A stretch of DNA of 64,000 nucleotides, from the NCBI RefSeq assembly GCF_021582875.1, contig NZ_CP091138.1, positions 1,798,001 through 1,862,000 of the forward strand, in the 5' to 3' direction. The notes under the pieces are model-generated. The model ran no database searches, was not told the DNA's origin, and was given only the letters and a program-made list of their open reading frames with translations. The position numbers and the translations under genes were made by a program. This document shows, one piece after another, positions 37,299 through 48,472 of the stretch (within the stretch, counting starts at the first letter, position 1; every line of letters starts with the position of its first letter). This DNA comes from Microbacterium sp. KUDC0406 (GTDB lineage: Bacteria > Actinomycetota > Actinomycetes > Actinomycetales > Microbacteriaceae).

Positions 37299-37628
37299 AT
37301 GACGAACCTGACACCCGGTGACATCGTGTGGATGTCTCCCGACGGCGCGGTCGGTCGCGAGCAGCGCGGCCGACGCCCCGCCGTCGTCGTCGTCGCCAGC
37401 GAGTTCCTGACACTCGTCGACTCCCTGGCCCTTGTCGTCCCGGTCACGTCACGCGACCGCGGCTGGCCGAATCACATCCCGTTGCGCGGCCTGCCCGGAC
37501 CTTCCTGGGCGATGACGGAACAGCTCCGCGTCATCTCCCGCGAACGCCTTCACGACATAGTCGGAGTAGCCGGCGACGACGAGATGCAGCGCATCCGGTA
37601 CTGGCTCAAGCGCTTTCTCGACCTGTGA
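37299..37628 (+). CDS. MazF/PemK family endoribonuclease toxin
   Basis: 109 aa. PGDIVWMSPDG near the start and REQRGRRPAVVVVASEF give the MazF SH3-like barrel and catalytic Arg; VVPVTSRDRGWPNHIPL and the C-terminal dimer helix follow. MazF toxins cleave single-stranded mRNA at short motifs. The sequence is complete and the active-site Arg and Ser/Thr positions appear intact, so the pair is probably functional. It sits next to a decayed region. Confidence 0.87.
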   Translation: MTNLTPGDIVWMSPDGAVGREQRGRRPAVVVVASEFLTLVDSLALVVPVTSRDRGWPNHIPLRGLPGPSWAMTEQLRVISRERLHDIVGVAGDDEMQRIRYWLKRFLDL

Positions 37629-37655
37629 GTCCCCGCTGACGTAGTGGGTTCATGG

Positions 37656-37840
37656 CGGCGACGAGTTCCTGAGGTTCCTCGCGCCGCGTGCTCGAGGTCG
37701 GTGAAGCGCTGTCGGAGCCCGAGCTGAACGCCCGCCTCGGCGCGCGCACTGACGACGTGCCGCTGCTGCGAAGGCCGCTCGTCGATCACGGCATCCTCGA
37801 TCGCGGTGCCGCGGGAACGAGCTATCGGCTCTCGGCGTAG
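37656..37840 (+). pseudogene. Remnant of a DUF2087 protein
   Basis: Reading EFLRFLAPR then, after a one-base shift near 37688, VLEVGEALSEPELNARLGA and a stop at 37838. This corresponds to the C-terminal third of the intact DUF2087 protein at 38090-38587 (EFLRLLAPR, ALSEPDLNARLAA). The N-terminus is gone. Looks like the leftover of a duplication. Confidence 0.65.
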
Positions 37841-37878
37841 ACCCGTTCCCTCGTAACGAACAGGTCATCGGACCCGCG

Positions 37879-38082
37879 GTGCGTGAACGTCTGCTGCGCG
37901 TCGACGGCGCGCGGATGGACTACTTGCGCGAGCAGTTCGGCACCTGCATCGAAGAGCCCGACGAGGTCGAGGCGCGCAGCATCCTCGCATTCATCTTCGC
38001 GATCGGTCGGCATTTCCTGGCCGTGCGGCCGAAGGACTCCCCCGCCGCGTTCGCCCGGGCCGGGGAGCGCATCCTGAGATAG
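37879..38082 (+). pseudogene. Truncated TetR-type regulator (C-terminal part only)
   Basis: 67 aa in frame. LRVDGARMDYLREQFGTC, then ILAFIFAIGRHFLAV, is typical of the C-terminal ligand-binding and dimerisation helices of TetR proteins. No N-terminal helix-turn-helix precedes it; upstream is the DUF2087 remnant. It ends seven bases before the intact DUF2087 gene, so the ancestral order was probably tetR-DUF2087. Confidence 0.5.
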
Positions 38083-38089
38083 TGGACGG

Positions 38090-38587
38090 ATGCCCGCACT
38101 CGAAATCGCCGTCCGTCCGATCCTCGCGGCTCTCGCCAATACCGAGACGCGGGCGGCCTTCGCCCGCGTCGTGCTCGGTCAGTTGCCCGCCGAGCCGGCG
38201 CCCCGTGAGAAGCGCGCACTCTCACAGTTGGAGTCGGCCGGCCTGATCGCCGCAGGCGGTGACGGGTGGACAGCAGACGAGGAACACTTGCGCGCGCTGC
38301 TGCTGCAGGGCGCGGTGCCACAGCCGAAGGCCGGACCGGAGAGATTCCTCGACCAGGATGGCCGCATCGAGCGGATGCCCCCGCACGGGGAGGGCGAGGA
38401 GTTCCTGCGCCTTCTCGCCCCTCGCGTCGTCGACGACGCGGAGGCACTCTCCGAACCCGACCTGAATGCTCGCCTGGCCGCGCTCACCGACGACGTCCCA
38501 CTGCTGCGCCGAATGCTCGTGGACTGCGGCATCCTCGTCCGCGATCCCGCCGGGACGGCGTACCGCCGGGCGGTGGGCGCCTCGTGA
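38090..38587 (+). CDS. DUF2087 domain protein
   Basis: 165 aa. N-terminal winged-helix-like stretch (RPILAALANTETRAAFARVVL, RALSQLESAGLI), then a DUF2087 C-terminal domain (RFLDQDGRIERMPPHGEG, LNARLAALTDDVPLLRRMLVDCGILVRD). DUF2087 proteins are often small regulators or linked to them. The C-terminal portion is duplicated as a remnant at 37656. Function unknown. Confidence 0.78.
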   Translation: MPALEIAVRPILAALANTETRAAFARVVLGQLPAEPAPREKRALSQLESAGLIAAGGDGWTADEEHLRALLLQGAVPQPKAGPERFLDQDGRIERMPPHGEGEEFLRLLAPRVVDDAEALSEPDLNARLAALTDDVPLLRRMLVDCGILVRDPAGTAYRRAVGAS

Positions 38588-38666
38588 GGGATGGGTTTCG
38601 CGGGTCCGGCGCCTTCCGAACCGCGAAAAGCATCTTTGAGCCCGCGAGAATGACGAGAATCGACGG

Positions 38667-39212
38667 ATGCCGCTGATCCTGCCGTCCCGCGACCGCTTCG
38701 CCGACTGGGTGGACCTCATCGAGGAGTACGGTGGCCCGGCCTCGACCGAACTCGCCGGCTCCGGCTTCCACGGCAACCGCGAGCCGCGCACGCCGGTGCT
38801 CACCGAGACGGGCTACGCCGAATGGCTGACCATGCTCGAGGAGGAGGCCGACGAGACTGTGCCGCTCCTGACCGGGCGGGTGCACAGCTCGTGGTTCTGG
38901 ATCGTCGACGACGCCGGCGCCTGGGTCGGGTTCCTCTCCCTGCGGCGCAGCCTGAACGACTTCCTGCGCGAGTACGGCGGGCACATCGGGTACTCGATCC
39001 GCCCGTCCCGCCGCCGCGAGGGGCATGCCGCCCGCGCGCTGCACCATGCGCTCGACGAGGCGGCCGCGCTCGGACTCGACCGCGTGCTGATCACCTGCGA
39101 CGAGGACAACGTCGGCTCCGCCCGCACGATCGAGCGCAACGGCGGCGCGTACGAGGACACCCGCGGTGGCAAGCGCCGGTACTGGGCTCTCACGCCCCCT
39201 GCATCCGACTGA
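38667..39212 (+). CDS. GNAT family N-acetyltransferase
   Basis: 181 aa. FWIVDDAGAWVGFLSLRRSLNDF gives strands 2-4 and GYSIRPSRRREGHAARAL the acetyl-CoA pyrophosphate loop (R-x-x-G-A pattern, here RREGHA). NVGSARTIERNGGAYE is the typical C-terminal element of a GNAT resembling RimJ-like or YncA-like enzymes. Acceptor unknown. ATG at 38667. Confidence 0.87.
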   Translation: MPLILPSRDRFADWVDLIEEYGGPASTELAGSGFHGNREPRTPVLTETGYAEWLTMLEEEADETVPLLTGRVHSSWFWIVDDAGAWVGFLSLRRSLNDFLREYGGHIGYSIRPSRRREGHAARALHHALDEAAALGLDRVLITCDEDNVGSARTIERNGGAYEDTRGGKRRYWALTPPASD

Positions 39213-39229
39213 CCCTTCAGGTCCGCGTC

Positions 39230-39266
39230 CTCACGCATTGATGCTCCCAACGCATCAATGCGTGAG
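39230..39266. terminator. Perfect hairpin between GNAT gene and mazG
   Basis: CTCACGCATTGATGC (39230-39244) and GCATCAATGCGTGAG (39252-39266) form a perfect 15-base-pair stem with a 7-base loop. Lies between convergent genes and can terminate both. Confidence 0.6.
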
Positions 39267-39287
39267 CATGCTGTGCCTGCTGCTCCG

Positions 39288-39453
39288 GGATGCAAGGAGG
39301 AAAACGCAACCGTGTGCGCCGCAGTAACTGCACTTTCATCCTTGCGACAGCGCGCTTCGCCGGCCGCGTGAGCGACGCACTCACGCTTTGACCGTGGAAG
39401 GAGGAGAACGTCGCTCCACGGCCGACGGCACCGGCGTTTCTCTCCTGCACCGG
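39288..39453. repeat. Two inverted repeats with AAGGAGG arms
   Basis: First: GGATGCAAGGAGGAAAACGC (from 39288) with a decayed right arm GCACTTTCATCCTTGCG. Second: GGAAGGAGGAGAACGTCG (from 39398) facing GGCGTTTCTCTCCTGC. Both are degenerate compared with the 12014 and 57409 copies. The rest of 39213-39485 shows nothing else. Confidence 0.65.
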
Positions 39454-39485
39454 GCGAGACGGCAAGGAGGCTCCGTGAGAACGGG

Positions 39486-40158
39486 TCAGGTGCCGGACTC
39501 CGCGGCGCGCACCTCGTCCTCGAGCAGGCGCAGGCGCTCGCGAAGCGCGCGCTCGGCATCCCAGCCGTTCGCGCGGGCGTGCGCGACGAGGGCGAGCAGA
39601 GCGTCGCCGAGTTCGGCTTCGGATGCCGGGAGATCGGACTGCTCGGCCAGCTGAATGCGTTTCGTCTCTGCGTTTCGACTCGCAGGCTCGCTCAACGACC
39701 ACGACGCGGCGACGGCGCCCGCCCGGCCGAGCAGCTTCTGCGCGAGCGCCAGCGCGGGCATGCCCCGCGGCACGCCGTCGAGCACACTCCGCCGCTCGCG
39801 CTTCTCCGCGGCCTTCGCCGCGTGCCAGTGCACGAGCACCTCTTCGGTGTCGTCGCGACGGCATCGCCGAACACGTGCGGATGCCGGCGCACCATCTTCT
39901 CGGTGAGGCCGCGCGCGACATCGTCGATGTCGAACTCCGAGACCTCCGCCGCGATCGCAGCATGGAACAGCACCTGCCAGAGCAGATCCCCGAGCTCTTC
40001 GCGCAGCTCCTCCGCGGTTCCGCCCTCGACCGCGTCGATGACCTCGTGCGCCTCCTCGATCAGATACGGCACGAGGTCCCGGTGCGTGATGCGCTGAGAC
40101 CACGGGCACTCGGCCCGCACCCGCCGCATGACCTCGGCGGCATCCCGCAGCGGATCGG

Positions 40159-40162
<4 letters not shown>
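39486..40162 (-). CDS. mazG: MazG family nucleoside triphosphate pyrophosphohydrolase (frameshifted)
   Basis: Intact product would be 225 aa. Hydrolyses non-canonical or excess NTPs to NMP and pyrophosphate. N-terminal helical core with CPWSQRITHRDLVPYLIEEA, EELREELGDLLWQVLFH with the metal-binding EExxE-type acidic residues, and PHVFGDAVA. After a one-base deletion near 39857 (GTCGCGACGAC where GTCGCGGACGAC keeps frame) the sequence resumes with DDTEEVLVHW. The C-terminal half holds an extra 20-plus residues (SLSEPASRNAETKRIQLAE) encoded by a repeat. Overlaps the nhaA stop (ATGA). Confidence 0.82.
39656..39703. repeat. GTTGAGCGAGC/GAGACGAAAC repeat inside mazG
   Basis: GCGTTTCGTCTCTGCGTTTC then GACTCGCAGGCTCGCTCAAC within the coding sequence, read in frame as SLSEPASRNAETKRIQ. 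Same end sequences as the intergenic palindrome at 16026-16113. Confidence 0.7.
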
Positions 40163-41339
<1,177 letters not shown>

Positions 41340-41415
41340 GCTCTCATCACCACCCTCGTCGGCAGCGGATGTCACGCGGTCCGAGGCGCCGTTCGCGTCG
41401 GGATACGCTCGAAGG

Positions 41416-44106
41416 ATGACCCCCGAGCCCACACCCACCGAGGCCATCCGCGTCATCACCCGATTCGAGGCGTCCAGCGGCATACCCGACGAGATGCGGG
41501 CCGATGTGCGGATGCTGGGCGGACTGCTCGGCCAGGTCCTGCGCGAATCGGGATCGCCCGGTCTGTTCGAGGACGTCGAGCGGCTGCGACTGGCGACGAT
41601 CCAGGCGTATGACGAGGAGTCGGATGCGGCGTTCCGACGCGCCGCCGAGATCGCGGACGGCTTCACGATCGAGCGCGCCGACGAGGTGGCCCGCGCGTTC
41701 ACCTGCTACTTCCACCTGGTGAACCTCGCCGAGGAGCACCAGCGCGTGCGCATCCTGCGCGAACGCGCAGGCAAGCCCGGCCCTTCGACGGGCTCAGGGA
41801 GCCAGGAGAAGCTGCCCGACACCGTCGCGACCGCGTTTGCGCGGCTGCGCTCCGAGGTCGGCGAGGACGAGGCCCGGCGCCGGCTCGAGGGCCTGCGATT
41901 CCACCCCGTCTTCACCGCGCACCCCACCGAGGCGCGACGTCGGGCCGTCTCCGGCAGCATCCGCCGGATCGCCGAGCTGCTCACCCAGCACGACGCGGCC
42001 AGCGACGGCGGGGCCGAGCAGCGCCGCGCGCTGCGCCGGATGCTGGAAGAGGTCGACACCCTGTGGCGCACCGCACCGCTGCGCGCGCAGAAGCCGACGC
42101 CCACCGACGAGGTGCGCACGGTGATGAGCGTGTTCGACGAGACGCTGTTCACGACGGTGCCGCACATCTACCGCCGCATCGACGACGACCTGCGCGGTGA
42201 CGAGTCCGGCGACTCCGCCCCGGTCGTGCCGGCGTTCGTGCGCATCGGCTCCTGGGTCGGCGGCGACCGTGACGGTAACCCGTTCGTCACCTCCTCGGTG
42301 ACTCGCGAGGCATCCGCGATCGCCTCCGAGCACGTGCTGCGCGGTCTGGAGCGCGCGATCGAGCGCATCGGCCGCACGCTCACGCTGGACGCCGAGGACA
42401 CTCCGCCCAGCACCGAGGTGCAGGAGATCTGGGACGGGTTCGCGCGATCCGACGCCGCCCTGGCCGAGGAGGTCGCCACCCGCTCCCCGGCGGAGCCGCA
42501 CCGCCGCGTGCTGCTCGTGCTCGCGCACCGTGTGCGGGCCACCCGGCACGAGGCCCGTGACGCCTACGGCGCCCCCGAGGAGCTGCTCGCCGACCTGCGC
42601 GCCGTGCAGCGGTCGCTCGCGGAGGCCGGGGCCCGTCGGCACGCCTTCGGCGGCGTGCAGCACCTGATCTGGCAGGTCGAGACGTACGGCTTCCACCTCA
42701 CCGAGCTCGAGGTGCGGCAGCACTCCAAGGTGCACCGCCAGGCGCTCGCCGAGCTGGAGGCCGGTGGTCCGATCGGAGCGCAGACCGAGGAAGTGCTCGA
42801 GGTGTTCCGCGCGGTCGCCGACATCCAGAAGCGCTACGGTCTGCGCGCCGCGGGCCGCTATGTGGTGTCGTTCACCCAGTCGGCCGAGGACCTCGCGAAC
42901 GTGCACCTGCTCGCGCGCCATGCGCTCGGCGAGGACGCCCCCGTGCTCGACGTCGTGCCGCTGTTCGAGACGTTCGCCGACCTGAAGGCCGCGCCGGGCA
43001 TCATGAGCGAGGCCGTCACGACGCCGGAGTTCCGGGCACGGCTCGCCGAGACCGGCAACCGTCTCGAGGTGATGCTCGGCTACTCCGACTCGTCCAAGGA
43101 CGTCGGCCCGGTGGCCGCGAATCTCGCCCTGTACGAGGCGCAGCGTGAGATCGCCCTGTGGGCGAAGGACGCCGGCTTCGAACTGACCCTGTTCCACGGT
43201 CGCGGCGGAGCGCTCGGCCGCGGCGGCGGCCCCGCGAACTCGGCGATCCTCGCTCAGCCGCCGCACTCGGTGGACGGCCGGTTCAAGCTCACCGAGCAGG
43301 GTGAGGTGATCTTCGCGCGGTACGGCGAGCCGGCGATCGCCATGCGGCACATCGACCAGGTCGCCGCGGCGACGCTGCTGGCCTCCTCGCCCACCGTCGA
43401 GGAGCGCACCAGCGGAGCGGCATCCCGCTTCGCGCGCATCGCCGACGTGATGGATGCCGCCTCTCGCGAGCGGTTCTTCTCGCTGGTCGCGGCCGACGGC
43501 TTCGCGCCCTGGTTCGCGACCGTCACCCCCATGGAGGAGATCGGACTGCTCGCGCTGGGCTCCCGCCCCGCGCGACGCGGGCTGTCGGTCGAGTCCCTCG
43601 AAGACCTGCGGGCCATCCCGTGGGTGTTCGCCTGGACGCAGGCGCGCATCAACCTCGCCGGCTGGTTCGGCCTGGGCTCAGCGCTCGAGGCGGTCGGCGA
43701 CGAGCAGGCACTGGTCGAGGCGTACCGCGAGTGGCCGCTGCTGCGCACCATGGTCGACAACGTGGCGATGAGCCTGGCGAAGACCGACGAGCGCATCGCC
43801 CGCGAGTACCTGGCGCTCGGCGACCGGGACGATCTCGCGAAGCTGGTGCTCGACGAGCTCGAGCTCACGCGGGACTGGGTGATCCGTCTCACGGGCGGCG
43901 ACCGCCTGCTCGCGAACAAGCCCGTGCTGCAGCGCGCCGTGCAGCTGCGCAGCCCGTATGTGGACGCCCTGTCCCTGCTGCAGCTGCGGGCGCTTCGCGC
44001 CCTGCGCACGAACGCCACCACCGAACCCGCGGCCTCGCCCGACCTGCAGCGCCTCCTGCTGCTGTCGGTCAGCGGTGTGGCCGCAGGGCTGCAGAACACG
44101 GGGTGA
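41416..44106 (+). CDS. ppc: Phosphoenolpyruvate carboxylase
   Basis: 896 aa anaplerotic enzyme carboxylating PEP to oxaloacetate with bicarbonate. Catalytic His169 is in FTAHPTEARRR, further active-site signatures are RIGSWVGGDRDGNPF, GYSDSSKDVGP and the glycine-rich FHGRGGALGRGGGP. The C-terminus ends in NTG, as in the family, which is needed for allosteric inhibition. The frame is open back to 41176, but homology begins at the ATG at 41416 with GAAGG ahead. A loop peptide PGPSTGSGS at about 121-129 comes from a repeat insertion. Confidence 0.95.
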   Translation: MTPEPTPTEAIRVITRFEASSGIPDEMRADVRMLGGLLGQVLRESGSPGLFEDVERLRLATIQAYDEESDAAFRRAAEIADGFTIERADEVARAFTCYFHLVNLAEEHQRVRILRERAGKPGPSTGSGSQEKLPDTVATAFARLRSEVGEDEARRRLEGLRFHPVFTAHPTEARRRAVSGSIRRIAELLTQHDAASDGGAEQRRALRRMLEEVDTLWRTAPLRAQKPTPTDEVRTVMSVFDETLFTTVPHIYRRIDDDLRGDESGDSAPVVPAFVRIGSWVGGDRDGNPFVTSSVTREASAIASEHVLRGLERAIERIGRTLTLDAEDTPPSTEVQEIWDGFARSDAALAEEVATRSPAEPHRRVLLVLAHRVRATRHEARDAYGAPEELLADLRAVQRSLAEAGARRHAFGGVQHLIWQVETYGFHLTELEVRQHSKVHRQALAELEAGGPIGAQTEEVLEVFRAVADIQKRYGLRAAGRYVVSFTQSAEDLANVHLLARHALGEDAPVLDVVPLFETFADLKAAPGIMSEAVTTPEFRARLAETGNRLEVMLGYSDSSKDVGPVAANLALYEAQREIALWAKDAGFELTLFHGRGGALGRGGGPANSAILAQPPHSVDGRFKLTEQGEVIFARYGEPAIAMRHIDQVAAATLLASSPTVEERTSGAASRFARIADVMDAASRERFFSLVAADGFAPWFATVTPMEEIGLLALGSRPARRGLSVESLEDLRAIPWVFAWTQARINLAGWFGLGSALEAVGDEQALVEAYREWPLLRTMVDNVAMSLAKTDERIAREYLALGDRDDLAKLVLDELELTRDWVIRLTGGDRLLANKPVLQRAVQLRSPYVDALSLLQLRALRALRTNATTEPAASPDLQRLLLLSVSGVAAGLQNTG
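41779..41803. repeat. CCTTCGACAAGCTCAGG-type repeat inside ppc
   Basis: GGCCCTTCGACGGGCTCAGG within the ppc coding sequence, read in frame as GPSTGSGS, in a surface loop after the first helical region. Confidence 0.8.
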
Positions 44107-44221
44107 TCGATCGGGCGTCCTCGTGCTGCTGACGCGCGGACGAGGGCACCCTGGTGGTCGTTGTACAGTGAAACTCCGCCCGATCCGGCGGATCCTCACG
44201 CGACACGATCGCTCCGCATGA

Positions 44222-45619
<1,398 letters not shown>

Positions 45620-45637
45620 CGCATCCGTCTTCCTCTT

Positions 45638-45701
45638 CGCCGAGACCCCGCCTGAATGACGTCATTCAGGCGGGGTCTCGGCGATTCAGGCGGGGTCTCG
45701 C
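45638..45701. repeat. 46-base perfect palindrome plus a partial third arm
   Basis: Arms 45638-45660 and 45661-45683 are exact reverse complements with no loop; the core is TGACGTCA and the ends are CGCCGAGACC. A further partial right arm follows to 45701. Lies between convergent gdhA and the hexapeptide-repeat gene, so it may terminate both. Confidence 0.8.
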
Positions 45702-45726
45702 CGCGCGCGGCGGCGGATGCGGCGAA

Positions 45727-46323
45727 TCAGACCTCGCGGTCGCCACCGTGCCGGGCGAGCGACCGGGCGTAGCGCTCGGTGAGCTGCACCATCAGATCGG
45801 GCGTGGAACGATCCACTCCGAAGACGTATCCGGGGAAGTCGAGCTCGTGCTGCGCCTCCCAGATCTCCTCGTGCCGATCGGGCGAGAGGATGCGGAGCGG
45901 GTCGCCGACCGCGACCCAGCCGATCGGCACCACCGTCTCCGGCGGCAGCGTGGTGCGCAGATGCACCACGCCGTTGATCCGCACCTCGCTGCGCTCCCGG
46001 ATCACGGCGCCGTTGAAGATGCGCACGCCGGTGGCGAGGAACACCTCCTCGGCGATCGTCGCACCGGAGATGCTCGCCATCGGGCCCACGAGCACGTGGT
46101 CTGCGATGTGCACGGGGTTCGCCGCCGTGGCGCGGATCAGTGCGTTCTCCATCACGATCACGTGCTCGCCGAGGGTGATCGGGCCGCCCTCGGCGGTGAT
46201 CACGGCGCCGTGCAGCACCTGACAGTTCTCGCCGATCGTGACGTCGCCCGAGATCACGGCGGAGCGTGCGACGACGGCTGTCTCATGGATGCGGGGTCGA
46301 GCCCCGAGGTGCTCATAGATCAT
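45727..46323 (-). CDS. Hexapeptide-repeat (gamma-carbonic anhydrase/transferase-like) protein
   Basis: 198 aa with left-handed beta-helix hexad repeats: AVISGDVTIGENCQVLHGAV, then ITLGEHVIVMENAL, HIADHVLVGPMASI. In true gamma-carbonic anhydrases three His bind zinc; here HGAV and HIADHV supply candidates, but the pattern is incomplete, so carbonic anhydrase activity is doubtful. The C-terminal third is an added helical segment. ATG at 46323. Confidence 0.8.
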   Translation of the reverse strand: MIYEHLGARPRIHETAVVARSAVISGDVTIGENCQVLHGAVITAEGGPITLGEHVIVMENALIRATAANPVHIADHVLVGPMASISGATIAEEVFLATGVRIFNGAVIRERSEVRINGVVHLRTTLPPETVVPIGWVAVGDPLRILSPDRHEEIWEAQHELDFPGYVFGVDRSTPDLMVQLTERYARSLARHGGDREV

Positions 46324-46401
46324 GCCGCCAGACTAACCGGGCGCTGCCGGAACCTGCGCGACGCCGTCGCACCGGACCGCGCCGATGCGGGAGGATGAGC
46401 T

Positions 46402-47226
46402 ATGCCCGTCGTCCCGTTCGTGCCGCTCGTCCTCGATCCGGACGGCGTCACGTACGCGCACGGCCCCGACTCGGAACCGCGGCTGGATGTGCGCCCCGGC
46501 ACCGTCCGGGAGTTCGTGATCGATGACAGTCGCGCCTACCCCGGAACCGTCCGGCGCATCTGGGTGCACACCGCTGCCACACACGACCCGTCGTCGCCGG
46601 CGGCAGTGATGCTGTTCAACGACGGGTGGTGGTACCTGGATCCGGGCGGTGACGTGCGCACCGGCATCGTGCTGGACAACCTCGCCGCGCAGCACGCGAT
46701 CCCTCCGATGATCGGCGTGTTCGTCGATCCCGGCGTGGTCCCGGATTCGGCGACGCCGAAGAACCGCAACGACGAGTACGACCCGGGTGACGCCCGCTAC
46801 GCCGACTTCCTGCTCCACGAGGTGCTCCCGAGCGTTGCGCAGGATCTGGCGCTCGGCGGCGGCATCGGGATCTGCGGCGGCAGCTCGGGCGGAAACGCAG
46901 CCTTCACCGCCGCCTGGCACCGGCCCGACGCGATCGCGCGGGTGATCGCGTTCAATCCGAGCTTCGCGCAGATCCCCGGCGGCAACCCCTACCCCGCTCT
47001 GCTCGCCGACGGCGAGACGCGGCGGATCCGCACGTTCCTGCACGCCGCGCACCACGACATCGGATGGAACGAGCGCGAAGCGAACTGGTTCGCCGAGTCG
47101 CTCGAGACCGCGGCCGCGATGGCCCGCTCGGGGCATGACGTCCGCCTGGTCGTCGGCGACGGCGGGCACAGCCCGAACCACGGCGGCGTGCTGCTGCCCG
47201 ACGCGCTGCGCTGGCTCTGGCGCTGA
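46402..47226 (+). CDS. Esterase (Fes/EsteraseD-like alpha/beta hydrolase)
   Basis: 274 aa, no signal peptide. GICGGSSGGNAAF holds the nucleophilic Ser of an alpha/beta hydrolase. VFVDPGVVPDSATPKNRNDEYDPG and YADFLLHEVLPSV match enterochelin-esterase-like enzymes, and the C-terminal DGGHSPNHGGVLLPDALRW contains the likely catalytic His. Substrate uncertain; could be ferric-siderophore hydrolysis or a sugar ester. Divergent from the hexapeptide gene. Confidence 0.85.
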   Translation: MPVVPFVPLVLDPDGVTYAHGPDSEPRLDVRPGTVREFVIDDSRAYPGTVRRIWVHTAATHDPSSPAAVMLFNDGWWYLDPGGDVRTGIVLDNLAAQHAIPPMIGVFVDPGVVPDSATPKNRNDEYDPGDARYADFLLHEVLPSVAQDLALGGGIGICGGSSGGNAAFTAAWHRPDAIARVIAFNPSFAQIPGGNPYPALLADGETRRIRTFLHAAHHDIGWNEREANWFAESLETAAAMARSGHDVRLVVGDGGHSPNHGGVLLPDALRWLWR

Positions 47227-47235
47227 CCGGGCCGG

Positions 47236-47991
47236 TCAGGATCGTCGGGCCTCGATCAGGTGCCGCGAGGAGTGGGCGACGAACGGACCTTCTCGCCGGA
47301 TCTGCTCGTGAAGGTCGCGCAAGCGGTCACGGTATCGCTCGACGGTGAAACCCGGGACCCACCAGATCAGCTTGCGCAGGAGATAGACGACCGCGCCGAC
47401 GTCATGGATCTCGATCCTCAGTCGCGCTGCGCGCAGATCCACGATCTCCAGGCCGGCGGCGCGGGCCGCATCCGTCTCCGCCCGCGGGTCACGACCGCGC
47501 CGCTGCTCGGGCAGCGGCCCGAGGAAGAACTCGATCAGCTCGAAGCCGCTGGCGGGGCCGACGTGCTGTGCGAAGTAGGTGCCGCCGCGCGCGAGCACGC
47601 GCGCGATCTCCGGCCAGTCCGGCGCGACCGGATGCCGGCTGGTGATGAGGTCGAACCCGCCGTCCGCGAACGGCAGCGGCTCCCCGGCTGTGGTCCGCAC
47701 GACCGCGACGCCGCGTGGATGCAGCCGGGCAGTGGCCTCCGCGGCGTTCGGTGGCCAGGCCTCCGTGGCGACGGCGACCGGCGGGAAGGCGGTGGCCTCG
47801 GCGAGCACCTCTCCTCCGCCGGTGTCGAGGTCGAGTGCGGCATGCGCCGCAGCCCAGCGTTCCGCGAGGAGGCGGGCATACCCCCACGGCGGGCGCTCCT
47901 CTGACGCACGGCCGTCGAGCCAGTCGAAGCCCCAGCCGGTGACGTCGGCGGTCTCCGCGTCTGCGATGAGTTCTTCGAAGGTGCCAGCCAC
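47236..47991 (-). CDS. SAM-dependent methyltransferase, class I
   Basis: 251 aa. LDLDTGGGEVLAEATA is a degenerate motif I (DTGGGE), GFDLITSRHPVAPDWPEIARVL the motif IV region, and the ending RHLIEARRS is typical. Resembles uncharacterised methyltransferases annotated in many actinobacteria; substrate unknown. GTG at 47991 was chosen because it lies after GGATCGAGAG and the frame upstream belongs to the Nudix region. Convergent with the esterase. Confidence 0.82.
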   Translation of the reverse strand: MAGTFEELIADAETADVTGWGFDWLDGRASEERPPWGYARLLAERWAAAHAALDLDTGGGEVLAEATAFPPVAVATEAWPPNAAEATARLHPRGVAVVRTTAGEPLPFADGGFDLITSRHPVAPDWPEIARVLARGGTYFAQHVGPASGFELIEFFLGPLPEQRRGRDPRAETDAARAAGLEIVDLRAARLRIEIHDVGAVVYLLRKLIWWVPGFTVERYRDRLRDLHEQIRREGPFVAHSSRHLIEARRS

Positions 47992-48024
47992 CTCTCGATC
48001 CTCGCATGCGGTTATCGTGGCGGG

Positions 48025-48468
48025 ATGCCGGTCTCGCCCTACATCGCCTCGCTCCGCGCCCATGTCGGGCACGCCCTGCTGCTGATCCCGGCGGTCACCG
48101 CGGTGATCCGTGACGGGGAGCGGTTCCTGCTCGCCCGGCACGCGGATTCCGGGCAGTGGGGGCTCGTCGGCGGCAGCATCGAACCCGGCGAGCACCCTGC
48201 CGACGCTCTGGTCCGCGAGGTGCACGAAGAGATCGGCACCGGCATCCGCGTCCTCGGGATCGTCGGCGTCTACGGCGGCGAGGAGTTGACCGTCGAGTAT
48301 CCGAACGGCGACCGCGTCGCCTACGTGACCACGGCTTATTCCTGCACCCTGACCGGCGCACCGCGACCGGATCTCGACGAGATCCTCGAGGTCGCCTGGT
48401 TCTCGAGGGACGAGGCCGTCGCTCTCGACCTGCAGCCCTATGTCGAACGGGTGCTCGCCGACGCCTGA
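48025..48468 (+). CDS. NUDIX hydrolase
   Basis: 147 aa. The Nudix box is intact: GGSIEPGEHPADALVREVHEEIG, with the RExxEE metal ligands. N-terminal strand AVTAVIRDGERFLLARH precedes it. Family members hydrolyse nucleoside diphosphates linked to other groups; the substrate cannot be assigned. Divergent from the methyltransferase with about 33 bases between. ATG at 48025. Confidence 0.87.
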   Translation: MPVSPYIASLRAHVGHALLLIPAVTAVIRDGERFLLARHADSGQWGLVGGSIEPGEHPADALVREVHEEIGTGIRVLGIVGVYGGEELTVEYPNGDRVAYVTTAYSCTLTGAPRPDLDEILEVAWFSRDEAVALDLQPYVERVLADA

Positions 48469-48472
48469 CGTC

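Noticed and set aside
45727..46323. Gamma-carbonic anhydrase as a firm call
   Set aside because: The three-histidine zinc site is not clearly complete, so only the hexapeptide-repeat fold is claimed.
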